From: Fredinandcohnia humi
GTDB taxonomy: Bacteria; Bacillota; Bacilli; Bacillales; Bacillaceae_L
NCBI RefSeq assembly: GCF_001439915.1
Contig: NZ_LMBW01000011.1
Span: 57,021-121,020, forward strand
DNA length: 64,000 bases
Reading direction: 5' to 3'
Under the pieces are notes generated by a model. That model worked only from the letters and a program-made list of their open reading frames with translations. It was not told the origin of the DNA and did not search any database. This document shows positions 46,409-55,629 of the stretch, one piece after another. A program made the translations under genes and the position numbers. Every line of letters begins with the position of its first letter. Position 1 is the stretch's first letter.

Positions 46409-47353
46409 ATGTTTTTAAAATTTTTAATGCGTAGGTTGCTTTATGTTTTTCCTATGCTTTTTATCACAACCTTAGTAGTGTTCTCCTTCATTCTTTTAAT
46501 CCCGGGCGATCCAGTTCTGGCATTGCTCGGGGAGAATGCTACTGCTGAAAATATTGAACAATTAAGAAAACAATTAGGACTTGGCCAACCCATTTTAATA
46601 CAATATTTTAATTGGGTATCAGATGCAATTCAGGGGGATTTAGGGAAGTCCATTTTTACTGGTGAATTGGTGCATGAAGCTGTATTTAGTAGGCTATCAA
46701 TAACTTTTCAGATAGTGGTATTGGCTATGATTTTTTCCGTTTGCGGGGGAATGTTTTTTGCAATTATCTCCATATTCTATCCAGGTAGTTGGATAGACTA
46801 TATTTCTCGTTTTTTAGGGAATTTTGGAATGGCCATTCCGAATTTTTGGTTGGCGATGATTCTTATCATATTTTTCAGTTTAAAACTCGGCTGGTTGCCT
46901 GCAACAGGGTTCACAAGCATTACGGAAGGAATTATTCCTTTTTTAAAAGGGTCCATGTTACCAGCATTATCACTAGGTGCAGTCGGAACGGCACAAATTA
47001 CGAGACATTTACGTTCTTCCTTGCTTGAAGTGATGGGAACAGATTATATACGTACCGCATATTCAAAAGGCGTTGATAGATGGAGTGCAATTTTCCAACA
47101 TGGGCTCCAAAACGCAATGATCCCAGTTGTTACAACCATTGGAATCTTGTTCGGCAATTTATTAGGTGCGACAGTCGTGATTGAAACTGTTTTCGGAATC
47201 CCAGGTATAGGTCAGCTTGCAGTTACCTCGATATTACAACGTGATTTTACGATGTTGCAAGGTGTGGTACTCGTCATGATTGTGATGGTTATACTCATTA
47301 ATTTGATTACTGACATTATTTATTCCGTATTGGATCCACGAATTGAATATTAG
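46409..47353 (+). CDS. Peptide-type ABC permease, DppB/OppB
   Basis: This 314-aa permease has about six helices. It has the N-terminal FLMRRLLYVFPMLFITTLVVFSFI pattern, LIPGDPV, and the EAA loop around LEVMGTDYIRTAYSKGVDRW. GGAGAGG precedes the ATG. It is 33 bases after the binding protein gene, with no hairpin between, unlike the other three transporters in the window. Confidence 0.88.
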   Translation: MFLKFLMRRLLYVFPMLFITTLVVFSFILLIPGDPVLALLGENATAENIEQLRKQLGLGQPILIQYFNWVSDAIQGDLGKSIFTGELVHEAVFSRLSITFQIVVLAMIFSVCGGMFFAIISIFYPGSWIDYISRFLGNFGMAIPNFWLAMILIIFFSLKLGWLPATGFTSITEGIIPFLKGSMLPALSLGAVGTAQITRHLRSSLLEVMGTDYIRTAYSKGVDRWSAIFQHGLQNAMIPVVTTIGILFGNLLGATVVIETVFGIPGIGQLAVTSILQRDFTMLQGVVLVMIVMVILINLITDIIYSVLDPRIEY

Positions 47354-47368
47354 GAAAGGTGGGAAACA

Positions 47369-48208
47369 ATGAATATAAAAACTTTTCTTCCAAGATTAAT
47401 CGATGAAAGAGTTGCTTTTATAAGTGCAATTTTCTTACTAATCCTTATTATTGTTTCTTTTATTGCTCCTTTCATTGTTCCACATGATCCCTTTAAACAA
47501 GATCTCATGAAAGTGATGCTAGGTCCATCCTCACAGCATTGGTTAGGCACAGATGAACTTGGGCGTGATATTTTTAGCAGACTATTAATGGGAGGAAAGG
47601 CTGCGATTCAGGCTGGATTAGTTGCAATCATCATCCCTGTCTTTATCGGTGTACCATTAGGCATCATCTCTGGTTACTTTGGTGGAGTAATCGACGATAT
47701 TTTTATGCGGATCGTTGATAGTATTCTAGCTATTCCAGCTATTTTATTAGCGTTAGGCATCACCGGGGCATTAGGAATCAGCCTATGGAATGCAATGATT
47801 GCAGTTGGAATTGTGTTTACACCTCAATTTGCAAGACTTGCAAGAGGGCAAACTCTTCAGGTTCGCACAGAACCGTATATTGAAGCGGCGCAAATATCGG
47901 GTGCAGGAGTCTTTTGGATTACGTTAAAACATATCATTCCTAACATTTCACCACCGATTATCGTCCAGGCTTCGTTTAACATTAGTTATGCCATTCTTGT
48001 TGAATCAATGCTTAGCTTTCTTGGTTTGGGAGCCCAATCCCCACAAATTAGTTGGGGGAATATGATACAGCAGGCGTATAGCATGATTAATATCAATTCA
48101 ACAATGATTATCTATCCAGGATTAGCCATTGTCTTTACCGTACTAGCGGGTAACTTTTTGGGGGATGGACTCCGTGTAGCGCTTGATCCGACCTATAAAA
48201 AATATTAA
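47369..48208 (+). CDS. Peptide-type ABC permease, DppC/OppC
   Basis: This 279-aa partner permease carries family patterns IVPHDPFKQDL, WLGTDELGRDIFSRLLMGG and the EAA loop RTEPYIEAAQISGAGVFW. An AAAGGTGGG site precedes the ATG, 15 bases after the previous stop. Confidence 0.88.
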   Translation: MNIKTFLPRLIDERVAFISAIFLLILIIVSFIAPFIVPHDPFKQDLMKVMLGPSSQHWLGTDELGRDIFSRLLMGGKAAIQAGLVAIIIPVFIGVPLGIISGYFGGVIDDIFMRIVDSILAIPAILLALGITGALGISLWNAMIAVGIVFTPQFARLARGQTLQVRTEPYIEAAQISGAGVFWITLKHIIPNISPPIIVQASFNISYAILVESMLSFLGLGAQSPQISWGNMIQQAYSMININSTMIIYPGLAIVFTVLAGNFLGDGLRVALDPTYKKY

Positions 48209-48225
48209 ATACAGGAGGAGGTAGG

Positions 48226-49242
48226 ATGAATACCGTAGGTAAGCCTTTATTAGAAGTATCAAATCTCGAAGTAATTATTCAAACATCTAAGGGAGCATTT
48301 AAACCCGTAAATAATGTTTCATTTTCTATTCATAAGGGTGAGATTATCGCTTTAGTAGGGGAGTCTGGAAGTGGAAAGAGCTTAACATCTCTATCCATCA
48401 TGGGGTTAAACTCAAAAGAAATATCATATGGAAAGAGTAGTTCAATCCAATTTAATAATCAAAATTTATTAGGATTGAATGAAAAGGAATTGAGGAAGAT
48501 CCGTGGAAAGGAGATTTCTATGATCTTCCAAAATCCAATGTATTCATTAAATCCTGTTCATAGAATAGGCAAACAGATTACTGAGTCTATACTTCTCCAT
48601 AAAAAACTTAGATTTAAAGAAGCGGAAAAATTTGCATTAGAACTGTTGGATAAGGTTGGGATTCCTGATGCAAAACGGCGTTTACTGGAATATCCACATC
48701 AGTTATCTGGGGGAATGAGACAACGAGTAATGATTGCATTAGCTCTTGCATGCAATCCACAATTGATTATTGCAGATGAACCAACAACAGCGCTTGACGT
48801 TACTATTCAAGCACAAATTCTTGCCATTTTAAGAGATTTGCAGCAAGAATTTGGAGTTTCGATTCTATTAATCACTCACGACCTGGGTGTGGTTGCAGAA
48901 ATAGCCGATCGAATATTGGTCATGTATTGTGGGAAAATCGTCGAGGAAGGAACAGTCGGGTATGTTTTTGAAAATCCTCAACATCCATATACAAAAGGAT
49001 TGATGGAGAGTATACCGCCATTACATGGAGAGAAAAAGTCAAGGTTAAATGCAATATCTGGTTCAGTACCTAATCCTGTAGAACTACCTAACGGTTGTAG
49101 TTTTGTCACACGATGCGAATTCGCAACAGATAAATGCAGCGAAATTGAACCACAATTGATAGAACAGTCAACAGGAAGTCGTGTTGCATGTTGGAATCCA
49201 CTTACGAAAGGAGAGGAAACAAAATCATGCAGCAGCCTCTAG
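48226..49242 (+). CDS. Peptide-type ABC ATPase, DppD/OppD
   Basis: This 338-aa ATP-binding subunit has Walker A GESGSGKS, signature LSGGMRQR, Walker [13 protein letters not shown], and the C-terminal oligopeptide-transporter domain with cysteines ([16 protein letters not shown]), which can hold an iron-sulphur cluster in related proteins. Its last 16 bases overlap the next ATPase gene. Confidence 0.88.
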   Translation: MNTVGKPLLEVSNLEVIIQTSKGAFKPVNNVSFSIHKGEIIALVGESGSGKSLTSLSIMGLNSKEISYGKSSSIQFNNQNLLGLNEKELRKIRGKEISMIFQNPMYSLNPVHRIGKQITESILLHKKLRFKEAEKFALELLDKVGIPDAKRRLLEYPHQLSGGMRQRVMIALALACNPQLIIADEPTTALDVTIQAQILAILRDLQQEFGVSILLITHDLGVVAEIADRILVMYCGKIVEEGTVGYVFENPQHPYTKGLMESIPPLHGEKKSRLNAISGSVPNPVELPNGCSFVTRCEFATDKCSEIEPQLIEQSTGSRVACWNPLTKGEETKSCSSL

Positions 49243-50225
49243 TTACTGTAGATAATGTGAAAAAGCATTTTCCTGTTGGAAGTGGATTATTTGGAAAGAA
49301 AAACCACTTTGTAAAAGCGGTAGATGGTATAAGTCTAGATATTTATGAGGGTGAAACCGTAGGTTTGGTGGGTGAATCAGGCTGTGGAAAGTCTACACTA
49401 GGAAGAATGATCGTCGGTCTTTCTAAGACTTCAGCTGGTCAGATCTATTTTGAAGGAAAGTCTCTAAGTGAATTTAAGAATCGGAAACAATTAGGGAATA
49501 ATCTTCAAATGATTTTTCAAGACCCACTTTCCTCTTTAAATCCAAGGATGAAAGTATCTGATATCATTGCTGAACCATTAGTTATCCAGAGGGTTGGTAG
49601 TAAGAAAGAAAGAAGAAAAATCGTAGATGAACTCTTGGAAAGGGTAGGTTTATCAGCCTTCCACGGGAACAGATACCCTCTTGAATTCTCTGGAGGGCAA
49701 ATGCAACGCATTGGGATAGCACGAGCATTAGCGCTAAAGCCAAAACTTATCATATGTGATGAACCTGTTTCTGCGCTAGATGTGTCGATCCAAGCACAAA
49801 TCTTAAATCTATTAAAAGAAATTCAAGAGGATATGAATCTTTCGTATCTTTTTATTGCTCATGGTATTCAAGCCGTGAAGCATATAAGTGACAGAATCGC
49901 TGTGATGTATTTAGGAAAAATCATTGAAATTACTAATACAGAGGAATTATTCAAAAACCCTCGTCATCCTTATACGAAGGCTCTCCTCTCTGCAGTTCCC
50001 AGTCCGAATCCAAAGATGAGAGAAAGAGAAAGAATAATTCTAAATGGAGATTTACCAAGTCCAGCGAATCCACCCAGTGGTTGTAGCTTCCATACCCGCT
50101 GTCCAATGGTTATGGAGAGTTGCAAAAGGATTTCTCCAACATTACTACAAACTTCAGAAAATGGTATGACAGCGTGCTTGCTATATGAAAACAAAGAAGT
50201 ACAGATGGACTTACAACGCCTATAA
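49227..50225 (+). CDS. Peptide-type ABC ATPase, DppF/OppF
   Basis: This 332-aa second ATP-binding subunit has Walker A GESGCGKST, signature FSGGQMQR, Walker B LIICDEPVSALD and the C-terminal SGCSFHTRCPM cysteine motif. ATG 49227 follows AAAGGAGAGG within the previous gene. It completes a full five-gene Dpp/Opp system. The BKACE gene follows about 40 bases later and is probably on the same transcript. Confidence 0.88.
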   Translation: MQQPLVTVDNVKKHFPVGSGLFGKKNHFVKAVDGISLDIYEGETVGLVGESGCGKSTLGRMIVGLSKTSAGQIYFEGKSLSEFKNRKQLGNNLQMIFQDPLSSLNPRMKVSDIIAEPLVIQRVGSKKERRKIVDELLERVGLSAFHGNRYPLEFSGGQMQRIGIARALALKPKLIICDEPVSALDVSIQAQILNLLKEIQEDMNLSYLFIAHGIQAVKHISDRIAVMYLGKIIEITNTEELFKNPRHPYTKALLSAVPSPNPKMRERERIILNGDLPSPANPPSGCSFHTRCPMVMESCKRISPTLLQTSENGMTACLLYENKEVQMDLQRL

Positions 50226-50268
50226 GACAATAATTGCCACCAATCACAATAGAAGGGTTGAGGTTTTA

Positions 50269-51108
50269 ATGAAAAGCAAAGTCATTTTGACAGTTGCCCC
50301 TACAGGAGCTTGGCCAACAAAGGAAGATACTCCCTATATACCACTACAACCTGAAGAAATTGCAAATGAAGTATATGAATGCTATAAAGCAGGAGCTTCG
50401 ATTGCACATATTCATGTACGTGATGATCAAGGAAATGCATCGATGGACTTCACAAAATTTAAAGAAACTGTTGAGCTCATCAGGAGCAAATGTGATATCG
50501 TTCTTAATTTGACAACTTCAGGTGGATTGGGACTTGAAGATGAAGTAAGGATGAAACCTTATATAGAGTTGAAGCCCGAGTTTGCTAGTTTTGATTGTGG
50601 TTCAATGAACTGGTCCCATACAACGACATTTATTAATAGCCCTACCTTTCTAGAAAAATCTGGAAAAGAAATGAAGAAAAATAATGTAAAACCAGAAATT
50701 GAAATATTTGATGTAGGGATGCTTGATAATGCGAAATATTATATCAACAAAGGGATTCTTGATGAACCTGCCCACTTTCAATTTGTATTAGGTGCACCTG
50801 GTGGAATGGCAGCCACTGTTGAAAATTTAGTGTTTTTAAAAAATCAACTCCCACCAAATTCAACATGGAGTGCATTTGGTATAGGGAAAATGCATTTACC
50901 TATTTTGTACGCTACCCTTGCTCTTGGGGGGAATCTTAGAGTGGGAATGGAAGATAATATCTTTTATTCAAAAGGTGTCTTTGCAAAATCGAATGTTGAT
51001 TTTGTCGAGAGAGCAAAAAGAATTGTACATGAATTTGGAAAATCGATTGCAACACCAGATGAAACTCGTAAAATCTTAGGTTTAAAGAATAGTTATATCA
51101 ATAAATAA
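50269..51108 (+). CDS. BKACE-family beta-keto acid cleavage enzyme
   Basis: This 279-aa zinc enzyme of the DUF849/Kce family is at the usual family length. The zinc motif HIH is at 47-49 (AHIHVRD), and the C-terminal GMEDNIFYSKG contains the third ligand region. ATG 50269 was chosen because earlier in-frame starts fall inside the ATPase gene. It cleaves a beta-keto acid with acetyl-CoA and would release acetoacetate, which the next gene product might decarboxylate. It is a distant paralogue of the enzyme at 39364. Confidence 0.85.
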   Translation: MKSKVILTVAPTGAWPTKEDTPYIPLQPEEIANEVYECYKAGASIAHIHVRDDQGNASMDFTKFKETVELIRSKCDIVLNLTTSGGLGLEDEVRMKPYIELKPEFASFDCGSMNWSHTTTFINSPTFLEKSGKEMKKNNVKPEIEIFDVGMLDNAKYYINKGILDEPAHFQFVLGAPGGMAATVENLVFLKNQLPPNSTWSAFGIGKMHLPILYATLALGGNLRVGMEDNIFYSKGVFAKSNVDFVERAKRIVHEFGKSIATPDETRKILGLKNSYINK

Positions 51109-51134
51109 ATGGATAAGATATAGGGGTGATTAAA

Positions 51135-51911
51135 ATGTCTATAAAAGGAAAACTAAAGCTTCAGTATGATGGAGGTGCCATTCCTTTTCATAATCCTCCA
51201 ATAAAGCCGGCACATTTAGTTTTTACATCAGCTTCGGCTCTGTTAATCAAGTATATTTCAGATCCCGATGTAGTTTCGAGTATCATCCCAGAAATATTCG
51301 AAATAAATGAAAAGCCCGTTATATTAGCAGGATTTTACAATTGGGGTATGTCTCGAAACGGCGGATATCGTGAAGTAATGCTTTTTGTCAATGTTACATT
51401 CCAAGGAAAGGCATACATTTATCCAGTATTTTTATATGTAACAAATGAGACTGCATTGATTGCTGGCCGAGAGCCTTTAGGAGTTCCAAAGTTATTAGGG
51501 CATATTGAATTTTCACCACTAAAAGAGACTAATAGTCCACTTGTTTCTGCTAAATTGGAGCGACCAACTGGAGTTCCTCTTGCATACAGCGTGATAAGGC
51601 CTGTTAGGTATTACGGGAAATGTGAGGAAAATTCAAAAGTAATGGAACAACCTCCAATTATAGGGGTTAGAAGTTTTCCAGGTGAACCGCCAATTACAGA
51701 TGTTGTTGCTGCTCAATTGGAATTTACTAGTGGTGATATTTGGGAATGTGATGGTTCCATTTCATATACAGGGTTTTCTCAAATTGATGATGTCCATAAA
51801 CTCCCAGTAATTGAGCATTTAAATACATTCATGATAACAAATGCTTCAGCAAAATTTGTTAATGGAAGCTTAGAACGTTTTCAAATTCAAAAGGGTATAC
51901 AAGGGGTGTGA
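51135..51911 (+). CDS. Acetoacetate-decarboxylase-family protein
   Basis: This is the 258-aa paralogue of the protein at 29930. The Schiff-base lysine is Lys119 in GREPLGVPK and the matching Glu is Glu80 (GYREV). As in the paralogue, the residue after the lysine is Leu. AGGGGTG upstream supports ATG 51135 over the GTG three codons earlier. It lies directly between the BKACE gene and a PanE-type reductase, with four bases to the latter. Confidence 0.82.
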   Translation: MSIKGKLKLQYDGGAIPFHNPPIKPAHLVFTSASALLIKYISDPDVVSSIIPEIFEINEKPVILAGFYNWGMSRNGGYREVMLFVNVTFQGKAYIYPVFLYVTNETALIAGREPLGVPKLLGHIEFSPLKETNSPLVSAKLERPTGVPLAYSVIRPVRYYGKCEENSKVMEQPPIIGVRSFPGEPPITDVVAAQLEFTSGDIWECDGSISYTGFSQIDDVHKLPVIEHLNTFMITNASAKFVNGSLERFQIQKGIQGV

Positions 51912-51914
51912 CTT

Positions 51915-52952
51915 TTGAGAGCCGCTATCATTGGAGCAGGTGCCATTGGTACATTGGTCGGAGCATTAATTAGCAAAAATAATGTACCTATTGACATCAT
52001 TGATGCTAATGAAGAAATTGTTAACGTACTAAATGATCAAGGGGCAACCATCAAGGGATATTTGAATCTAAATGTACCCGTAAATGCATTAACACCAGAT
52101 CAAATGACAGGAACATATGATGTTATATTACTTTGTATAAAACAGACTGCAAATCCAAAGGCATTACCTAAACTTATACCATTTTTGCATAAAGAGAGTA
52201 TAGTTTGTACCTTGCAAAATGGTATTCCAGAAGAAAGTGTATCGGCTTATGTAGGAAAAGAAAGAACTATCGGAGGGGCAGTAGGTTTTGGGGCAAGTTG
52301 GGTGGAGCCAGGTGTTACCAACTTTACTTCTACTATTGAAGTATTATCGAAATATGCTTTTGAAATTGGTGAGTTAGACGGTACCATTACTAATCGCATT
52401 TATAAAATAGAAAGATTGCTATCAAACGTAGGAAAATGCAATGTTTTAGATAACTTTATGGGTCTACGTTGGTCAAAATTGCTGATGAATGCAACATTTA
52501 GTGGGATGTCTGCAGCTCTAGGATGTACATTTGGAGACGTATTAAAAAATGAGACTGCACTCAAATGTGTCGCATATATCGCTGATGAAACCATAAAGGT
52601 CGCACATAGCCATGGGATTAAATTAACCGAAATGCAGGGCACGAATTTTGAAACATTGGAGATTAGGGAACAACAAGATTTTATTAAGAAGTTTCCTATT
52701 TATTATGAAGTATGGAATCAACATAGCAAACTTAAAGCAAGCATGTTACAAGATTTAGAGCTTGGTAGAAAAACTGAAATAGATTTTATAAATGGATATG
52801 TATCGAAAAAAGGAAAGGAAACTGGCATTCCAACACCTTATAATAACATGGTGGTAAAGATTATAAAGAAAAAGGAACAAACAGGTGAAATAAACACACT
52901 GGGGTTTTTAGAAAGATTTGAAGAAGTTGGAGAGAAAGGTGGAGAAATTTGA
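51915..52952 (+). CDS. PanE/ApbA-type 2-keto/3-keto acid reductase
   Basis: This 345-aa NADP-dependent reductase of the ketopantoate reductase family has the Rossmann motif GAGAIGTLVG (7-16), CIKQT, LQNGI and the C-terminal helical domain containing KLLMNATFSGMSAALG. The start is TTG 51915 with AAGGGGTG upstream. Biosynthetic PanE is usually about 300 aa and not in such a context, so a catabolic role (oxidising a hydroxy acid or reducing a keto acid) is more likely than pantothenate synthesis. Its stop overlaps the next start (TTGA). Confidence 0.78.
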   Translation: MRAAIIGAGAIGTLVGALISKNNVPIDIIDANEEIVNVLNDQGATIKGYLNLNVPVNALTPDQMTGTYDVILLCIKQTANPKALPKLIPFLHKESIVCTLQNGIPEESVSAYVGKERTIGGAVGFGASWVEPGVTNFTSTIEVLSKYAFEIGELDGTITNRIYKIERLLSNVGKCNVLDNFMGLRWSKLLMNATFSGMSAALGCTFGDVLKNETALKCVAYIADETIKVAHSHGIKLTEMQGTNFETLEIREQQDFIKKFPIYYEVWNQHSKLKASMLQDLELGRKTEIDFINGYVSKKGKETGIPTPYNNMVVKIIKKKEQTGEINTLGFLERFEEVGEKGGEI

Positions 52953-53878
52953 CCAATCATAAAACGATTACTATTTGTGGTTCAGGATTAATGGGGTCAG
53001 GGATATCCATACTCTTTGCAGTAAATAAATATAAAGTAAAAATATACGCAATTGACGAAACTGAGGAACAAGTAAAATCGAAATTAAAAACGAAGCTAGA
53101 AATCCTATATAAAAAGGGCATTATGAATAATGCCCCTATTGAATTAGTACTTAACAATATTCATGTTACAGACCAACTCTACGAAGCTACAGAAGCAACC
53201 GAAGTTGTAATCGAGTGTATACCGGAAGACTTGGAATTAAAGCAAAACTTAATTCAAGTTCTTGACACTATTTGTGGTCCAGAAGTTATATTAGCATCTA
53301 ATACCTCTGTATTGAGCATTACAGAAATTGCAGCAACCTCAAAACATAAAGACAGAATCGTTGGAACACATTTTTGGAATCCACCATATTTAATACCCCT
53401 AGTTGAGGTAGTAAAAACCAATGAAACTAGTGAGGAAACAATGGATCGAATCATAAGTATCCTAGAAGCGATTAACAAACGACCTATTAGAGTAAATAAA
53501 GATGTACCTGGCTTTGTTGCGAATCGACTACAACATGCATTATGGAGGGAGGCTATATCAATTGTTGAGAATGGTATAGCAGATGCAAAAACGGTAGATG
53601 AAGCAATTAAGTACAGCTTTGGTCAAAGACTATCTATTCTAGGACCTCTTGAAAATGCTGATATGGTAGGAACTGATTTAACCTTAGCCATTCATAATTA
53701 TATATTCAAATACTTAGAAGATACGAAAGAACCATCTCAAATATTAATAGAAATGGCTATGAGTAATGAAAAAGGATTTAAAACACAAAAAGGTTTTTAT
53801 CAGTGGGATGAAAATAAAATACAGGATATTGAAAATAAATTGTTGGATCATCTTATTAAGATTAATTATGAATATTGA
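52949..53878 (+). CDS. 3-hydroxyacyl-CoA dehydrogenase family protein
   Basis: This 309-aa NAD-dependent dehydrogenase has the Rossmann motif CGSGLMGSGI near the N-terminus, the family core ECIPEDLELKQNL, ASNTSVLSI, THFWNPPYLIPLVEVV (with catalytic His), and NRLQHALWREAISIVE. The length and WREA block resemble stand-alone 3-hydroxybutyryl-CoA or L-carnitine dehydrogenases. The latter also work with a BKACE-family enzyme, which fits this neighbourhood. The start is TTG, coupled to the previous stop. It is the last gene of the catabolic island. Confidence 0.83.
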   Translation: MTNHKTITICGSGLMGSGISILFAVNKYKVKIYAIDETEEQVKSKLKTKLEILYKKGIMNNAPIELVLNNIHVTDQLYEATEATEVVIECIPEDLELKQNLIQVLDTICGPEVILASNTSVLSITEIAATSKHKDRIVGTHFWNPPYLIPLVEVVKTNETSEETMDRIISILEAINKRPIRVNKDVPGFVANRLQHALWREAISIVENGIADAKTVDEAIKYSFGQRLSILGPLENADMVGTDLTLAIHNYIFKYLEDTKEPSQILIEMAMSNEKGFKTQKGFYQWDENKIQDIENKLLDHLIKINYEY

Positions 53879-54195
53879 AGATAGATATAATATATAAAAA
53901 AGAAGCAAAAAGACAAAAATCATAAGCAGAAAGAAAATCGGTTCATATAGTGTGAACTTTTGCCTATAGGAGAAAACGATAAATCTGCTATGTTAAGTGA
54001 TGAACTAACTCCCAACTACGAATATCCCTAACTGGTTTTTGACGAAGTACTTCGGGAATATAAAAACCTTATATTTTTTATCTTTAGTAGTTATTATAGG
54101 GAATTTGGATTTTTATTTAAATTTTATTACTTTTTGCTAATTGAGTTTTTAAACTGAAACAAACACTTTCTCATCAAAAAAAAGCAAGTGCGAAC
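53879..54195. other. AT-rich gap before the IS element
   Basis: No gene is visible. A 12-base palindrome CGAAGTACTTCG lies at 54043-54054. There is no convincing terminator for the upstream operon. Confidence 0.45.
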
Positions 54196-54308
54196 TGAAC
54201 TGACCTAGCCAAATGAGACACATATAAAACACCTTAACGTATTAAATTTAACACTTTTTCAATAATTTGAAATTGGTTCTTTACTGGAAACTAGATCAAG
54301 CACATTGT

Positions 54309-54423
54309 CACTTTACTTGGAGCCTCTGCGGGCATAGATTCTTTAGCCAGGAAGCTTAGATATCTCAAATAGAATCTGGCTTAGCCATAATAGGCTATCA
54401 TGCCCGCATCTCCAAATAAAGTG
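54309..54423. repeat. Long imperfect hairpin inside the IS, downstream of orfB
   Basis: Outer arms CACTTTACTTGGAG (54309-54322) and CTCCAAATAAAGTG (54410-54423) pair with one mismatch, followed by inner TGCGGGCAT / ATGCCCGCA arms and a central GCCAG / CTGGC pair. It could end transposase transcription or block read-through. Confidence 0.7.
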
Positions 54424-54463
54424 CACGCCTTTTCTACATGCGAAGTGGATAACCCCACCCCCA

Positions 54464-55300
54464 TTAAGATGCCTTTAATCCAAATTCTTTTGGAGTTAAA
54501 TAACCTAATTTTGCTTGAATCCTATCCTCATTGTAAAGATGAATGTACCCATCTATTCTAAAAATAACTTCTATATTAGACAGGGTATTAAACTTACAAT
54601 ATTGGAATTCCTCTGTCTTTAAATTTGAATGAAATGATTCAATTACTGCATTATCCCAACAGTTTCCTCTTCTAGACATACTACTTATTAAATGATGTTC
54701 TTTTACATAACTTTGAAAAGTATACGAAGTATACACACTCCCTTGATCAGAGTGGATAATAACTCCTTCTGGCTGATTCCGTTTATTCAAAGCATCCTGC
54801 AGCGTATCAATTACCAATGGCGTTTGTTGATGATTATAAATCTTATAAGCTACGATTTCATTATTATACAAATCCATAATCGTAGACAAATATAATGTTT
54901 CGCTGCCATACTGGATATACGTAATATCCGTTACCCACTTCTCATTTGGCTTACTTGCACTAAAATCACGATTAAGGATATTAGGTGCAATGACTTCACT
55001 TTCTCCCTGCGATTTCCACTTACGTTTTGGTTTCACCTTACACTGCAAATGATGCTTCTGCATAATCTTTTGAACTGTATTCCTATTTAGATAAATATGA
55101 TGTTTTCGCTTTAACATAGCTCTAATTTTACGGTGACCATACTTATATTTAGTAGCCTTACAGATTCCTATTATCAAATCTTCATGTTCATTCTTATATT
55201 CCCCATACCCGTTTGTCCAACGATAATAACTAGAACGAGGAACCTCCAAAACCTTTAAAATGGAAGTTACACTATACTTTTCTCGAAATTGTTCGACCAA
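54464..55300 (-). CDS. IS3-family transposase OrfB (DDE domain)
   Basis: This 278-aa catalytic part of the transposase has an N-terminal helix-turn-helix (SILKVLEVPRSSYYRW), an HTH_21-type region (HRKIRAMLKRK) and the rve integrase core. The triad is Asp in WVTDITYI, Asp in IIHSDQGSVYTS and Glu in NAVIESFHSNLKTE. The nominal start is TTG at 55300, but the natural product is most likely the OrfAB fusion made by frameshifting. The reading frame is open upstream to the slippery site. No damage is visible. Confidence 0.88.
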   Translation of the reverse strand: MVEQFREKYSVTSILKVLEVPRSSYYRWTNGYGEYKNEHEDLIIGICKATKYKYGHRKIRAMLKRKHHIYLNRNTVQKIMQKHHLQCKVKPKRKWKSQGESEVIAPNILNRDFSASKPNEKWVTDITYIQYGSETLYLSTIMDLYNNEIVAYKIYNHQQTPLVIDTLQDALNKRNQPEGVIIHSDQGSVYTSYTFQSYVKEHHLISSMSRRGNCWDNAVIESFHSNLKTEEFQYCKFNTLSNIEVIFRIDGYIHLYNEDRIQAKLGYLTPKEFGLKAS

Positions 55301-55308
55301 TTGTACTA

Positions 55309-55629
55309 CTATCCTTTTATCGACTCCTTTCTCATCGCCAAATACTTTTTTAAGATTTCATTCTCCATTTTTAAGTGAGTAAGTTGATTATTAATTCGCT
55401 CATCCTTGCTTAAGGATTCGGGTCCATGCCCAAATGTATATTGTTTACCAATTGGCTGATCAAACCGATACAATTCTCCATTCTTGTACCATCTCATCCA
55501 AGTTTCAATTTGGGTTTTATTCTTGATTTTGTATTTGTTCATAATTGCCCTTGTTGTTAATTTTCCTTCTACCTTATCTCTTACTACCGCCCATTTAATC
55601 TCTTTTGTATATACAGTTTTTTTGCCCAC
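55309..55629 (-). CDS. IS3-family transposase OrfA (HTH domain)
   Basis: This 106-aa DNA-binding protein has a helix-turn-helix (about 20-60: LTTRAIMNKYKIKNKTQIETWMRWY) and a C-terminal leucine-rich coiled coil (RINNQLTHLKMENEILKKYL). It binds the element ends and, fused to OrfB, forms the active transposase. A GGAGG box lies a short distance upstream of the ATG, near the element's right end. Confidence 0.85.
   Translation of the reverse strand: MGKKTVYTKEIKWAVVRDKVEGKLTTRAIMNKYKIKNKTQIETWMRWYKNGELYRFDQPIGKQYTFGHGPESLSKDERINNQLTHLKMENEILKKYLAMRKESIKG
55345..55351 (-). other. Programmed -1 frameshift site A AAA AAG
   Basis: The heptamer A AAA AAG on the minus strand near the end of orfA (codons of ILKK) is the classical IS3-family slippery sequence. 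A -1 slip there joins OrfA directly to the open OrfB frame with no stop in between. Confidence 0.8.

Noticed and set aside
54043-54054. Palindrome CGAAGTACTTCG
   Set aside because: It is a single isolated 12-base palindrome with no promoter or neighbouring regulator; I could not link it to any function.
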